A stretch of DNA of 64,000 bases from the NCBI RefSeq assembly GCF_900115695.1, contig NZ_FOXK01000003.1, forward strand, positions 434,001 through 498,000. Direction: 5' to 3'. This DNA is from Ectopseudomonas toyotomiensis (GTDB lineage Bacteria; Pseudomonadota; Gammaproteobacteria; Pseudomonadales; Pseudomonadaceae). A program made the translations under genes and the position numbers. Below, piece after piece: positions 57,533-64,000 of the stretch. A model generated the notes under the pieces. That model worked only from the letters and a program-made list of their open reading frames with translations, did no database searches and was not told where the DNA came from. The number at the start of each line of letters is the position of its first letter. Within the stretch, counting starts at the first letter, position 1.

Positions 57533-59320
57533 ATTCAAGGTTTCCGCCAGCGCGCTGGGCACCGGCACCGGGAATTCCAGCAGTTGCTGGGCAAAGGCCT
57601 TGCCCTGCGGGTCGATACGCAGGCTGGCGACGCCGCCGCCGCCAAGCGCATTCTCGAGCAGGAAGTTGAGGCTCTGGCTGCCCGGCAGGTACCAGCGGCT
57701 GACACGGCCCTGTTCGGCGTCCAGGGTATGTGCCATCCAGTTGGCCACGGCCTCGGGCGTCAGCGCCGCGGCTATCCACGCCAGGTATTCGGGTTCTCTC
57801 GCCATCACGCCGATGTTGCTGTGGTTGCCCTTGTCGCCGGAGCGGGCCACGGCCAGGCGGATCAGTGGCACGGAGGCGTCGGCTTCGCCCATCGGTACGG
57901 GCAGGGCGGCCGGCGCGTGCAGTCGCTCGGGGTTGAAGGCATCGACCTGGGGCAGGGTGACCGGCTGGCGCTCGCCGCCGATTTCCACCTCCAGCGCGCA
58001 GGCGCTCTTGTCCACCAGGAAGCTGAACAGGCGGATCACCGGGTAGACGGTGGGACGACCACCGACGATGCCGGTCAGGCCCGGTGCCATGCCAGTGGCG
58101 GCCTGGGCGATCTCGCGGGAGAAGAGGATCAGCGCCTCCTTCTTGGCATGACGCACGGCGATCTTCACCACCAGCTCGCGACTATCCTGGCGACGAGCGT
58201 GGGCACCATAGGTGGCCTCGCTACCCAGCAGCTCGACGCTGACCTCCTGGTAACGGCCCCAGCCACGTTCAGCAAACATCTCTTCGGTCTTGTTGATGAT
58301 CGCCTGGCTGACCCGCTCGGCCTTGGCCACCGCATCGATACCGGCGAGCACGCAGCTGGCGGTGCAGCGAAAACCGTCCGGGTGGGTGGCGCTGACCTTG
58401 TATTGCCCGGTGGGCGGCAGGCCGCGCGCGCCCTGCAGCTGCACGCGGTGGTCGCCGACCTGGCTCAGCGCGACCTGGGTGAAATCGCAGACTACATCCG
58501 GCAGCAGATAGGCGCGCGGGTCGCCGATCTCGTAGAGCATCTGCTCGCCAACGGTAAAAGGCGTGACCAGGCCGCCGGAACCCTCCGGCTTGGTCACGAC
58601 GAAGCGGCCATCGTCCTCGACTTCGACGATGGGAAAACCGATGTGCTCGTAGTCCGGCACGTCGCGCCAGTCGGTGAAGTTGCCACCGGTGCACTGCGCG
58701 CCGCACTCGATGATGTGCCCGGCCAGCGCAGCCTGGGCCAGCTTGTCGTAGTCGCTCCAGGACCAGCCGAACTCGTGCACCAGGGCGGCGCTGACCACGG
58801 CGCTGTCGACCACGCGGCCGGTGATAACGATGTCGGCGCCCTGTTCCAGCGCGGCGACGATGCCCGGTGCGCCCAGGTAGGCGTTGACCGAAACGCAGAA
58901 GGGCGGCAGCGGCGCGCCCGTGAACATCTCTCGGGTGCCGGCCTTGACCAGCTCACCGAGCTTGGGCTGCAGGTTGTCGCCATGCAGCACGGCGATCTTC
59001 AGCTGTACGCCGGCCTGTTCGCAGGCGGCGCTCAGGGCGGCGGCGCAGGCCATCGGGTTGACCCCGCCAGCGTTGCTGATGACGCGGATCTTCTTCGTCG
59101 CGATGTTGCCCAGCAGCGGCGCGAGCACCTCGACGAAATCGCGGGCATAGCCGTCGTCAGGCTTCTTCATACGGGCGCCGGCCATGATCGACATGGTGAT
59201 CTCGGCCAGGTAGTCGAACACCAGGTAGTCCAGTTCGGCACCCTGAACCAGCTGAGCTGCAGCGGTGGAGGTGTCGCCCCAGAACGCGGAGGCGCAGCCG
59301 ATGCGTACGGTTTTGTTCAT
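57506..59320 (-). CDS. atuA: AtuA, acyclic terpene utilisation protein (DUF1446)
   Basis: 604-residue protein required for growth on citronellol and related terpenes, with unknown biochemical role. The DUF1446 domain spans most of the chain ([54 protein letters not shown]). A C-terminal extension (about 490-600) includes [22 protein letters not shown] 59320 is chosen over the frame start at 59341. It is the first gene of the operon, facing atuR. Its final residues GAHGAPRP come from an intergenic repeat. Confidence 0.95.
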   Translation of the reverse strand: MNKTVRIGCASAFWGDTSTAAAQLVQGAELDYLVFDYLAEITMSIMAGARMKKPDDGYARDFVEVLAPLLGNIATKKIRVISNAGGVNPMACAAALSAACEQAGVQLKIAVLHGDNLQPKLGELVKAGTREMFTGAPLPPFCVSVNAYLGAPGIVAALEQGADIVITGRVVDSAVVSAALVHEFGWSWSDYDKLAQAALAGHIIECGAQCTGGNFTDWRDVPDYEHIGFPIVEVEDDGRFVVTKPEGSGGLVTPFTVGEQMLYEIGDPRAYLLPDVVCDFTQVALSQVGDHRVQLQGARGLPPTGQYKVSATHPDGFRCTASCVLAGIDAVAKAERVSQAIINKTEEMFAERGWGRYQEVSVELLGSEATYGAHARRQDSRELVVKIAVRHAKKEALILFSREIAQAATGMAPGLTGIVGGRPTVYPVIRLFSFLVDKSACALEVEIGGERQPVTLPQVDAFNPERLHAPAALPVPMGEADASVPLIRLAVARSGDKGNHSNIGVMAREPEYLAWIAAALTPEAVANWMAHTLDAEQGRVSRWYLPGSQSLNFLLENALGGGGVASLRIDPQGKAFAQQLLEFPVPVPSALAETLNGAHGAPRP

Positions 59321-59362
59321 TGGAATTGGCCCGTCACACATTGAGAAGGTGAGTTGACATTA

Positions 59363-59378
59363 CCAAGCAAGCGCTTGG
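59363..59378. promoter_or_regulatory. AtuR operator site 1
   Basis: CCAAGC-AAGC-GCTTGG is a perfect inverted repeat 42 bases upstream of atuA. It fits the reported pair of AtuR-binding inverted repeats in the atuA-atuR gap. Confidence 0.8.
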
Positions 59379-59419
59379 TTGAAAAGAGTTGAGGGAGGGC
59401 AAATCGGCCAAAAGTACGG

Positions 59420-59435
59420 CCGAGCGCTTGCTTGG
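59420..59435. promoter_or_regulatory. AtuR operator site 2
   Basis: CCGAGC-GCTT-GCTTGG is site 1 in the opposite orientation with one change, centred 57 bases from it. A weaker half-match (CAAGCAAG, then CAAGCACTTG at 59470-59479) follows. Confidence 0.78.
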
Positions 59436-59541
59436 TCAGCTGGCGCCGCATACATTTCATCAAGCAAGACAAGCACTTGCCGGCCGCAACAAGAATTCAT
59501 CAGAACAATCGCCGTGCAAGGCAATCAGGGGAGAAGTCAGC

Positions 59542-60165
59542 GTGGACGAACACAGAGCCCAGGCCGTGATGCAGGAGCTGGTCGCCAGCGGCCAGGTAAC
59601 CGATCCGGACAGTGCCCGTGGCAAGCTTTTGCAGATGGCCGCCCACCTGTTTCGCAGCAAGGGTTACGAGCGCACTACGGTGCGCGATCTGGCTGCCGCC
59701 ATCGGTATTCAGTCCGGCAGCATCTTTCACCACTTCAAGAGCAAGGAAGAGATCCTGCGTTCGGTGATGGAGGAAACTATCGTCTACAACACTGCCCTGA
59801 TGCGCGCTGCACTGGCCGAGGCGCAAGGCACTCGTGAGCGGCTGTTGGCGCTGATCCGCTGCGAGCTGCAATCGATCATGGGCGGTACTGGCGAGGCCAT
59901 GGCGGTTCTGGTCTACGAATGGCGTTCCCTTTCGGAGGAGGGCCAGGCGCAGGTACTGGCCTTGCGTGATACCTACGAGCAGATCTGGCTGGCGGTGCTG
60001 GGCGAGGCCCGTGAAGCCGGTTACTTCAAGGGCGACCCGTTCATTCAGCGACGTTTTCTCACCGGTGCGCTCAGCTGGACCAATACCTGGTTCCGTTCGC
60101 AGGGACCAATGACGCTGGATCAGCTGGCCGAGGAAGCGTTGTCATTGGTGTGCAAGGAAGCCTGA
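59542..60165 (+). CDS. atuR: TetR-family repressor of the terpene cluster
   Basis: 207-residue TetR regulator that represses atuA-H until a terpene-derived ligand appears. The helix-turn-helix is at about residues 45-70 (TVRDLAAAIGIQSGSIFHHF), followed by SKEEILRSVMEE. The start GTG 59542 has GGGGAGAA just upstream; ATG 59569 is an alternative. It is divergent from atuA with two matching operators between. In P. aeruginosa the same repressor faces atuA. Confidence 0.93.
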   Translation: MDEHRAQAVMQELVASGQVTDPDSARGKLLQMAAHLFRSKGYERTTVRDLAAAIGIQSGSIFHHFKSKEEILRSVMEETIVYNTALMRAALAEAQGTRERLLALIRCELQSIMGGTGEAMAVLVYEWRSLSEEGQAQVLALRDTYEQIWLAVLGEAREAGYFKGDPFIQRRFLTGALSWTNTWFRSQGPMTLDQLAEEALSLVCKEA

Positions 60166-60236
60166 GCGAATTCGGCTAGGATGATAGCAACTGCCGGTTT
60201 TCGGCTCGAACACGGGCGCTGGGGTGCTCCCGCGTT

Positions 60237-61046
60237 GTGATCCGTGACGAGAGGTCAAGTTTGCGCGCACTAGCCTTTTGCCTGTTGTGCAGTCTTTCGC
60301 TGTTGCATGTACCTGCTGCCGTTGCCCTGCAGGAGGTGCGTGTCGGTGGTTATCACTTCCCGCCATATCTGGACAAACCCGAATCACCTTATCCGCAAGG
60401 TTTGGTGCCCGAATTGTTACGCGCGCTCAATGCGGCGCAGCAGCAATACCGTTTCGTCCTGGTGCCGACCTCGGCGACCCGCCGTTACCGCGACCTCGAG
60501 AGCGGACGCTTCGATCTGATGTTCTTCGAGTCCAGTCGCTGGGGGTGGCAGGGCACTTCATACCTGGCCTTGGGGCTGGATATCGATGATGCGGAAGTCT
60601 ATGTCGCCGCGGCGGAGCCGGGACGTGGGCAAGACTATTTCGAGGATTTCAACGACAAGCGCATGGCGCTCTACAACGGCTATCACTATGGTTTTGCCAG
60701 TTTCGATGCCGACCCTGACTATCTCGCACGCACGTTCAATGCGCTGTTGACCTATTCCCACGATAGCAACCTGCGCATGCTGCTGGCGCGACGCGTCGAT
60801 ATCGCCGTGGTGACGCGCTCGTACCTGGAGCTGTTTCTGGATCGGCATCCGGAAATGCTGCCCGAGTTGCTGGTTTCCGATCGGCTGGATCAGCTCTACC
60901 ACCATCAGGTGCTGCTGCGGCCCAAGGGGCCGCTGAGCCCGGCTGAAGTTGCCGAATTGTTGAACCGGCTGCAGACCAGTGGAGAGCTAGCGAAGCTACT
61001 TGGGCGCTATCGTCTGACATTGGGCAACAAAGTGTCAGTGCAGTGA
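60237..61046 (+). CDS. periplasmic solute-binding family 3 protein (orphan, copy 1 of tandem pair)
   Basis: 269 residues with a signal peptide ending about HVPAAVA and a family 3 binding fold (VRVGGYHFPPYL; GLVPELLRALNAAQQQYRF; RFDLMFFESSRWGWQ). The start is GTG 60237 or TTG 60261; the latter has GAGAGG six bases upstream and may be the real one. It is clearly paralogous to the next gene along its length (for example YHYGFASFDADPDYLARTF against YHYGFAQFNSDPEFLTSTF). No transporter genes are linked; the ligand is unknown. Confidence 0.85.
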   Translation: MIRDERSSLRALAFCLLCSLSLLHVPAAVALQEVRVGGYHFPPYLDKPESPYPQGLVPELLRALNAAQQQYRFVLVPTSATRRYRDLESGRFDLMFFESSRWGWQGTSYLALGLDIDDAEVYVAAAEPGRGQDYFEDFNDKRMALYNGYHYGFASFDADPDYLARTFNALLTYSHDSNLRMLLARRVDIAVVTRSYLELFLDRHPEMLPELLVSDRLDQLYHHQVLLRPKGPLSPAEVAELLNRLQTSGELAKLLGRYRLTLGNKVSVQ

Positions 61047-61122
61047 AAATCCATCTGGTCGGTCAGGAGAGACTGGAGTAGTGTGCACCACACTAAGAGA
61101 AGGAATTTTTTGGGGACTCGAG

Positions 61123-61941
61123 ATGCGGCATGCGCGGTGCTGGATTCATGGATGTTTGGGTGCCTTGTGTCTCTTGCTAGTGGATTCTCTCTACGCGGCC
61201 GACGTGGTCAAGGTCGGTGGCGCGCACTTTCCCCCCTATGTGATCAAATCCAACCTGCACGACTCGAGTGGCTTGCTGCCGCAACTGCTCGAAGCGCTCA
61301 ACCGAGAGCAGAGCGAATACCACTTCACCATGCTGCCCACCGCCATCGTGCGTCGTTTCAGTGACCTGCAGCGTGGGCGTATCGACATGGCGATTTTCGA
61401 GAATCCGCAATGGGGATGGCAGGACATCGACGCTGAAGCTGTCGATATGAGGCTGGAAGATGCTGAGTTGTTCGTGGCCAGGAACGAGGCGCTGCGCGAC
61501 CAGAGTTACTTCGAACAGCTCGAAGGCAAGCGCCTGGCGCTTTATCGCGGTTATCACTACGGATTTGCCCAGTTCAACAGCGATCCGGAGTTCCTGACCA
61601 GCACCTTCAACGCCAACCTCGGTCACTCTCACGACAGCAACCTGCTGATGGTGATACGCGGGCGCGCCGATGTCGCATTGGTCACTCGTTCCAATCTCTA
61701 TGACTTCCTTGAGCGCAATCGCGAGTATGCACGCCAGTTACTGATCTCCGAGCGTGTCGATCAGGTCTATCGTCACCATGCGATGATTCGCGCTGGCGCG
61801 CCGATAACTCCCGAGCGCTTCGCCACCTTGCTCGAGCAGTTGCGGGAGAAGGGCGAGCTGCAACGCATCTTCTCGCCTTACCGCATTGCCGTCACGCAAG
61901 ACGTAACGGATAGCTCAGCAACAGAATATGCAGCAGATTGA
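61123..61941 (+). CDS. periplasmic solute-binding family 3 protein (orphan, copy 2 of tandem pair)
   Basis: 272 residues. ATG 61123 gives a credible signal peptide (MRHARCWIHGCLGALCLLLV, cleavage near LYAAD); GTG 61081 would add 14 residues before it. The fold matches the preceding gene: VVKVGGAHFPPYVI, GRIDMAIFENPQWGWQ and YHYGFAQFNSDPEFLTS. Its last 50 bases overlap the 3' end of the convergent CPBP protease gene. Both copies probably sense or scavenge the same kind of ligand. Confidence 0.87.
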   Translation: MRHARCWIHGCLGALCLLLVDSLYAADVVKVGGAHFPPYVIKSNLHDSSGLLPQLLEALNREQSEYHFTMLPTAIVRRFSDLQRGRIDMAIFENPQWGWQDIDAEAVDMRLEDAELFVARNEALRDQSYFEQLEGKRLALYRGYHYGFAQFNSDPEFLTSTFNANLGHSHDSNLLMVIRGRADVALVTRSNLYDFLERNREYARQLLISERVDQVYRHHAMIRAGAPITPERFATLLEQLREKGELQRIFSPYRIAVTQDVTDSSATEYAAD

Positions 61942-62650
61942 CCGCTGTATGCAGCGCGATGGCCAGGCTCAGGCGGCCGCTGTAGTGAAAGGCCAGGCCA
62001 TAACCGAGGCCAGCGCAGGTTGCCAGCACGGCAAATAGTGCGCTGAAAGGCAGATGGGCCGCGCCGAACAAGCCGGCCGTCAACAGCAAACCGGGCCAGG
62101 TGCCCAGGTGCTTGATCAGGACGGTCTGTAGCAGGCCGCGAAAGAGCAATTCTTCCGCCAGCACCGCTACGCAGAGATTGACCGCCAGCCACAACAGCAG
62201 ACCCTGCGGCCATTTGGGTTGCCAGGCGACCAGGCCCAGCGCCATGGCCAGCAGCGGCACCAGCAGCAGGGTGGCGATGCACGTCAGCCAGGCATTTTTC
62301 AGCGAAAGCACGGGTCTGCGTGGCTGCCCCAGCCACCAGGCGAGCAGGGCGCTGCCCAACAGCAGTTTGTCCCAGGACAGGCGCAGGCCATAGGGCGCCG
62401 CATCAGCACTGATGAGACGTGGCTGCCACAGCTGCCAAGGGCTGAAACCGGGTATGAGGTGCGCCGCCAGGGCGATTCCGCCAAGCAGGATCAGAGGTAG
62501 CCATAGCCAGTTTGGCAGATGCGATTGTCCGGCCAGCAGGACGATGACGAATGCGCTGCCCAGCAGCAGGCCGACGGGTTGGATGAAACCCAGTCCTGTG
62601 CCCAGGGCCAGGATCAGGACGGGGAGCAGCAAGCGCAGATGCAGGGGCAT
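61892..62650 (-). CDS. CPBP-family intramembrane metalloprotease
   Basis: 252-residue inner-membrane protein of the CAAX-protease/bacteriocin-processing (CPBP, Abi) family with about eight hydrophobic segments. The three catalytic motifs are in order: EELLFRG (EExxxR), FGAAHL (FxxxH) and HTAVN (HxxxN). The natural substrate is unknown. GGAGAGG precedes the start. Its 3' end overlaps the binding-protein gene on the other strand. Confidence 0.92.
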   Translation of the reverse strand: MPLHLRLLLPVLILALGTGLGFIQPVGLLLGSAFVIVLLAGQSHLPNWLWLPLILLGGIALAAHLIPGFSPWQLWQPRLISADAAPYGLRLSWDKLLLGSALLAWWLGQPRRPVLSLKNAWLTCIATLLLVPLLAMALGLVAWQPKWPQGLLLWLAVNLCVAVLAEELLFRGLLQTVLIKHLGTWPGLLLTAGLFGAAHLPFSALFAVLATCAGLGYGLAFHYSGRLSLAIALHTAVNLLHILLLSYPLRLA

Positions 62651-62731
62651 GGCACCTCTCCTGGAGAAGGCGCGCAGTCTAGCAGGCTGCGTTGCGGGCA
62701 GTCTTGGCGTTACCTGACGGGACGAGTGCGT

Positions 62732-62905
62732 TTAGCGCTGACGCTCGCGCGCATCCTTGGCTTCCTGCTCGATGGCGCGTTTACGCATGCGTTCGAGCTG
62801 GTCTTCGCTCAGGGGCATTTTCTTGGCACTGCTGCGCAGCACCAGCAGGCTACCGATCACCGAGCCAAACACCAGAACCAGCAGCAGCCAGACGTACCAA
62901 GGCAT
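62732..62905 (-). CDS. small membrane protein, DUF2897 family
   Basis: A 57-codon gene on the minus strand. ATG at 62905 is preceded by GAGGAG at a good distance, and the TAA stop is at 62732-62734. The product starts MPWYVWLLLVLVFGSVIGSL (one helix, residues about 4-23). A positively charged tail follows with KKMPLSEDQLERMRKR, the DUF2897 pattern. It lies between eutC and the CPBP gene. Function is unknown. Confidence 0.85.
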   Translation of the reverse strand: MPWYVWLLLVLVFGSVIGSLLVLRSSAKKMPLSEDQLERMRKRAIEQEAKDARERQR

Positions 62906-62960
62906 GATGACTCCTCATGGGGCAATGAAGTTATCACCATAACCCGCGTGCCGGGTCTTG

Positions 62961-63725
62961 TCAGTCGGCCTGTAACGCCACCGGCTGCAGGTTGCTGTCG
63001 TCCTTGAGCTGCACGCCACTCAGTTGCAGGCGCAGCGCCTGACGTGCCAGGTAGTCGAGCTTGTGTGCCGCCAACTGGTAAGGCAGGCCCTCGGGCCGCA
63101 CGTTGGAGATGCAGTTGCGCGCGCTGTCCAGGCAACCTACCCGCGGTGCGTAGGTCAGATACAGGCCGAGGCTGTCCGGCGAGGTCAGGCCCGGGCGCTC
63201 GCCGATCATCACGACCACCAGGCGGGCTCGCAGCGCTTCGCCGATGCCGTCGCCAATCGCCACGCGGCCCTGTTCGGCAAGCACCACCGGGGTATTGGCC
63301 CAGTCGGTGGTGAAGCGTTCGCGAAAGGCCTGCAGCAGCGGCAGGGCATGGCGCTGCACGGCGACGGCCGACAAACCGTCGGCCAGTACGATGGCGAGTT
63401 CAGGCGCGGGCAGTTCGTGTTGCAGCTGCACGCGGCAGTCGCCGTGCAGGTGTCGGCCGTGATCCGGACGCAGCAGGTAGGTTTGCCGGTCCTCGGCGTT
63501 GCTGCGTACTTTCAGGGTACGAAAGCCTGCCGTATGCAACTGATGCTTGAGTTCGCCGAAGTCCAGCGGACGATGCACCGCATCGCGCGCCTGGGCATGG
63601 GCCAGGCCGAACTTGAGCACCTCGCGGGTAGGCAGGCTGCAGCCGACGCGACCGAGGGCGATACGCGCCGAGGTATGCGCGCGCAGTTCATCCCAGGGAT
63701 TTTGCTGAATCAGGTCATTGGCCAT
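62961..63725 (-). CDS. eutC: ethanolamine ammonia-lyase light chain
   Basis: Small subunit of the adenosylcobalamin-dependent enzyme that splits ethanolamine into acetaldehyde and ammonia. It has 254 residues. The conserved region VVLAEQGRVAIGDGIGE, the cobalamin-contact segment VMIGERPGLTSPDSLGLYLT and the cysteine-containing GCLDSARNCISNVRPEG are present. The ATG (A at 63725) overlaps the eutB stop by one base, so the subunits are translated in tandem. Confidence 0.97.
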   Translation of the reverse strand: MANDLIQQNPWDELRAHTSARIALGRVGCSLPTREVLKFGLAHAQARDAVHRPLDFGELKHQLHTAGFRTLKVRSNAEDRQTYLLRPDHGRHLHGDCRVQLQHELPAPELAIVLADGLSAVAVQRHALPLLQAFRERFTTDWANTPVVLAEQGRVAIGDGIGEALRARLVVVMIGERPGLTSPDSLGLYLTYAPRVGCLDSARNCISNVRPEGLPYQLAAHKLDYLARQALRLQLSGVQLKDDSNLQPVALQAD

Positions 63726-64000
63726 CACGCGGCTCCCGAGATGTGCGGCAGTTGCTTGAGCAGATGGTGGCCACGGCCGATCTCGCGCAGGCGGCCGCTC
63801 GGTTCGGTAATGGCCATGCGCGCCAGCCAGGCGTCAAATTCCGGTGCGCGTTTCAGGCCCAGCACGTTGCGCAGGTACAGCGCATCGTGGAACGAGGTGC
63901 TCTGGTAGTTGAGCATGATGTCGTCGGCACCCGGGATGCCCATGATGAAGTTGATGCCGGCCGCGCCGAGCAGGGTGAGCAGGCTGTCCATGTCGTCCTG
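63725..64000 (-). CDS. eutB: ethanolamine ammonia-lyase heavy chain, C-terminal part (cut by window end)
   Basis: The frame is open to the last base of the window, so only the final 91 residues are visible. They include the typical LLTLLGAAGINFIMGIPG, GADDIMLNYQSTSFHDALYL and the C-terminal RLREIGRGHHLLKQL. The full protein of about 460 residues binds ethanolamine and the cobalamin cofactor with EutC. No polyhedral-body (microcompartment) genes are visible, which fits the short Pseudomonas eut locus. Confidence 0.95.
   Translation of the reverse strand, partial: QDDMDSLLTLLGAAGINFIMGIPGADDIMLNYQSTSFHDALYLRNVLGLKRAPEFDAWLARMAITEPSGRLREIGRGHHLLKQLPHISGAA

Noticed and set aside
57524..59344. 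Plus-strand frame of 606 codons opposite atuA
   Set aside because: Mirrors AtuA codons and lacks any motif; atuA has the expected length and position in the cluster.
59354..59382. TTGACA at 59354 as the -35 of an atuR promoter
   Set aside because: No acceptable -10 element lies 16-18 bases downstream.

Overview
The window is a stretch of chromosome from a high-GC Pseudomonas, most likely of the P. aeruginosa / P. mendocina lineage. The evidence is the gene content (FimV, a LeuC-LeuD-LeuB-Asd-FimV-TruA-TrpF-AccD-FolC-CvpA-PurF-MetZ run, the Atu terpene cluster, EtfD/EtfBA, EutBC), gene orders that I recall from P. aeruginosa PAO1, and several families of REP-like intergenic palindromes. I see no prophage, insertion sequence with a transposase, CRISPR array, rRNA operon or conjugative element. 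This is core genome with small non-coding repeats.

Layout. 1-7230: the 3' part of uvrB, an EmrAB-type efflux pair with a divergent LysR regulator, gltX, and a duplicated tRNA-Ala/tRNA-Glu pair behind a strong sigma70 promoter. 7300-13680: a TetR regulator with a downstream alpha/beta hydrolase, a membrane diguanylate cyclase, a hot-dog thioesterase, a small exported protein, dusC (with a 254-bp MITE-like element just upstream), and ibpA behind a heat-shock promoter and a ROSE-type RNA thermometer. 13733-17020: a cytosolic five-PAS GGDEF-EAL protein. 17123-35482: a LysR regulator, then the leucine / aspartate-semialdehyde / fimV / truA / trpF / accD / folC / SPOR protein / cvpA / purF / metZ / SDR block, nearly all on the plus strand. 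35609-39277: divergent etfD and etfBA, the electron-transfer chain that accepts electrons from acyl-CoA dehydrogenases, with a PsrA-like palindrome between them. 39347-47627: an esterase-like hydrolase, an operon of a periplasmic binding protein and two envelope lipoproteins (DUF4398 and OmpA-like), a MocR-type regulator, and a VWA lipoprotein / ECF sigma / membrane protein / proline-rich lipoprotein set. 47669-60165: the acyclic terpene utilisation cluster atuABCDEFGH (minus strand) with its divergent repressor atuR. 60237-64000: two tandem periplasmic binding protein paralogues, a CPBP-family membrane protease, a 57-residue DUF2897 protein, eutC and the 3' end of eutB.

Functional links. The atu genes degrade citronellol/geraniol-type acids by a beta-oxidation variant. 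The CoA ligase AtuH, dehydrogenase AtuD, biotin carboxylase AtuC/F and hydratase AtuE act in series, and the dehydrogenase electrons would pass to the EtfBA/EtfD encoded 10-20 kb away. gltX sits beside the tRNA-Glu genes that it charges. Two c-di-GMP enzymes and FimV point to control of surface motility.

The most distinctive non-coding signals are the paired AtuR operators, the ROSE thermometer, the MITE-like element and its fragment nested in another repeat, a terminator-like hairpin lying over the truA start, and REP-like palindromes in almost every junction of the atu operon (one of them encodes the end of AtuA). I found no convincingly new defence or biosynthetic system. The least explained coding units are the VWA/ECF sigma locus and the orphan binding proteins.
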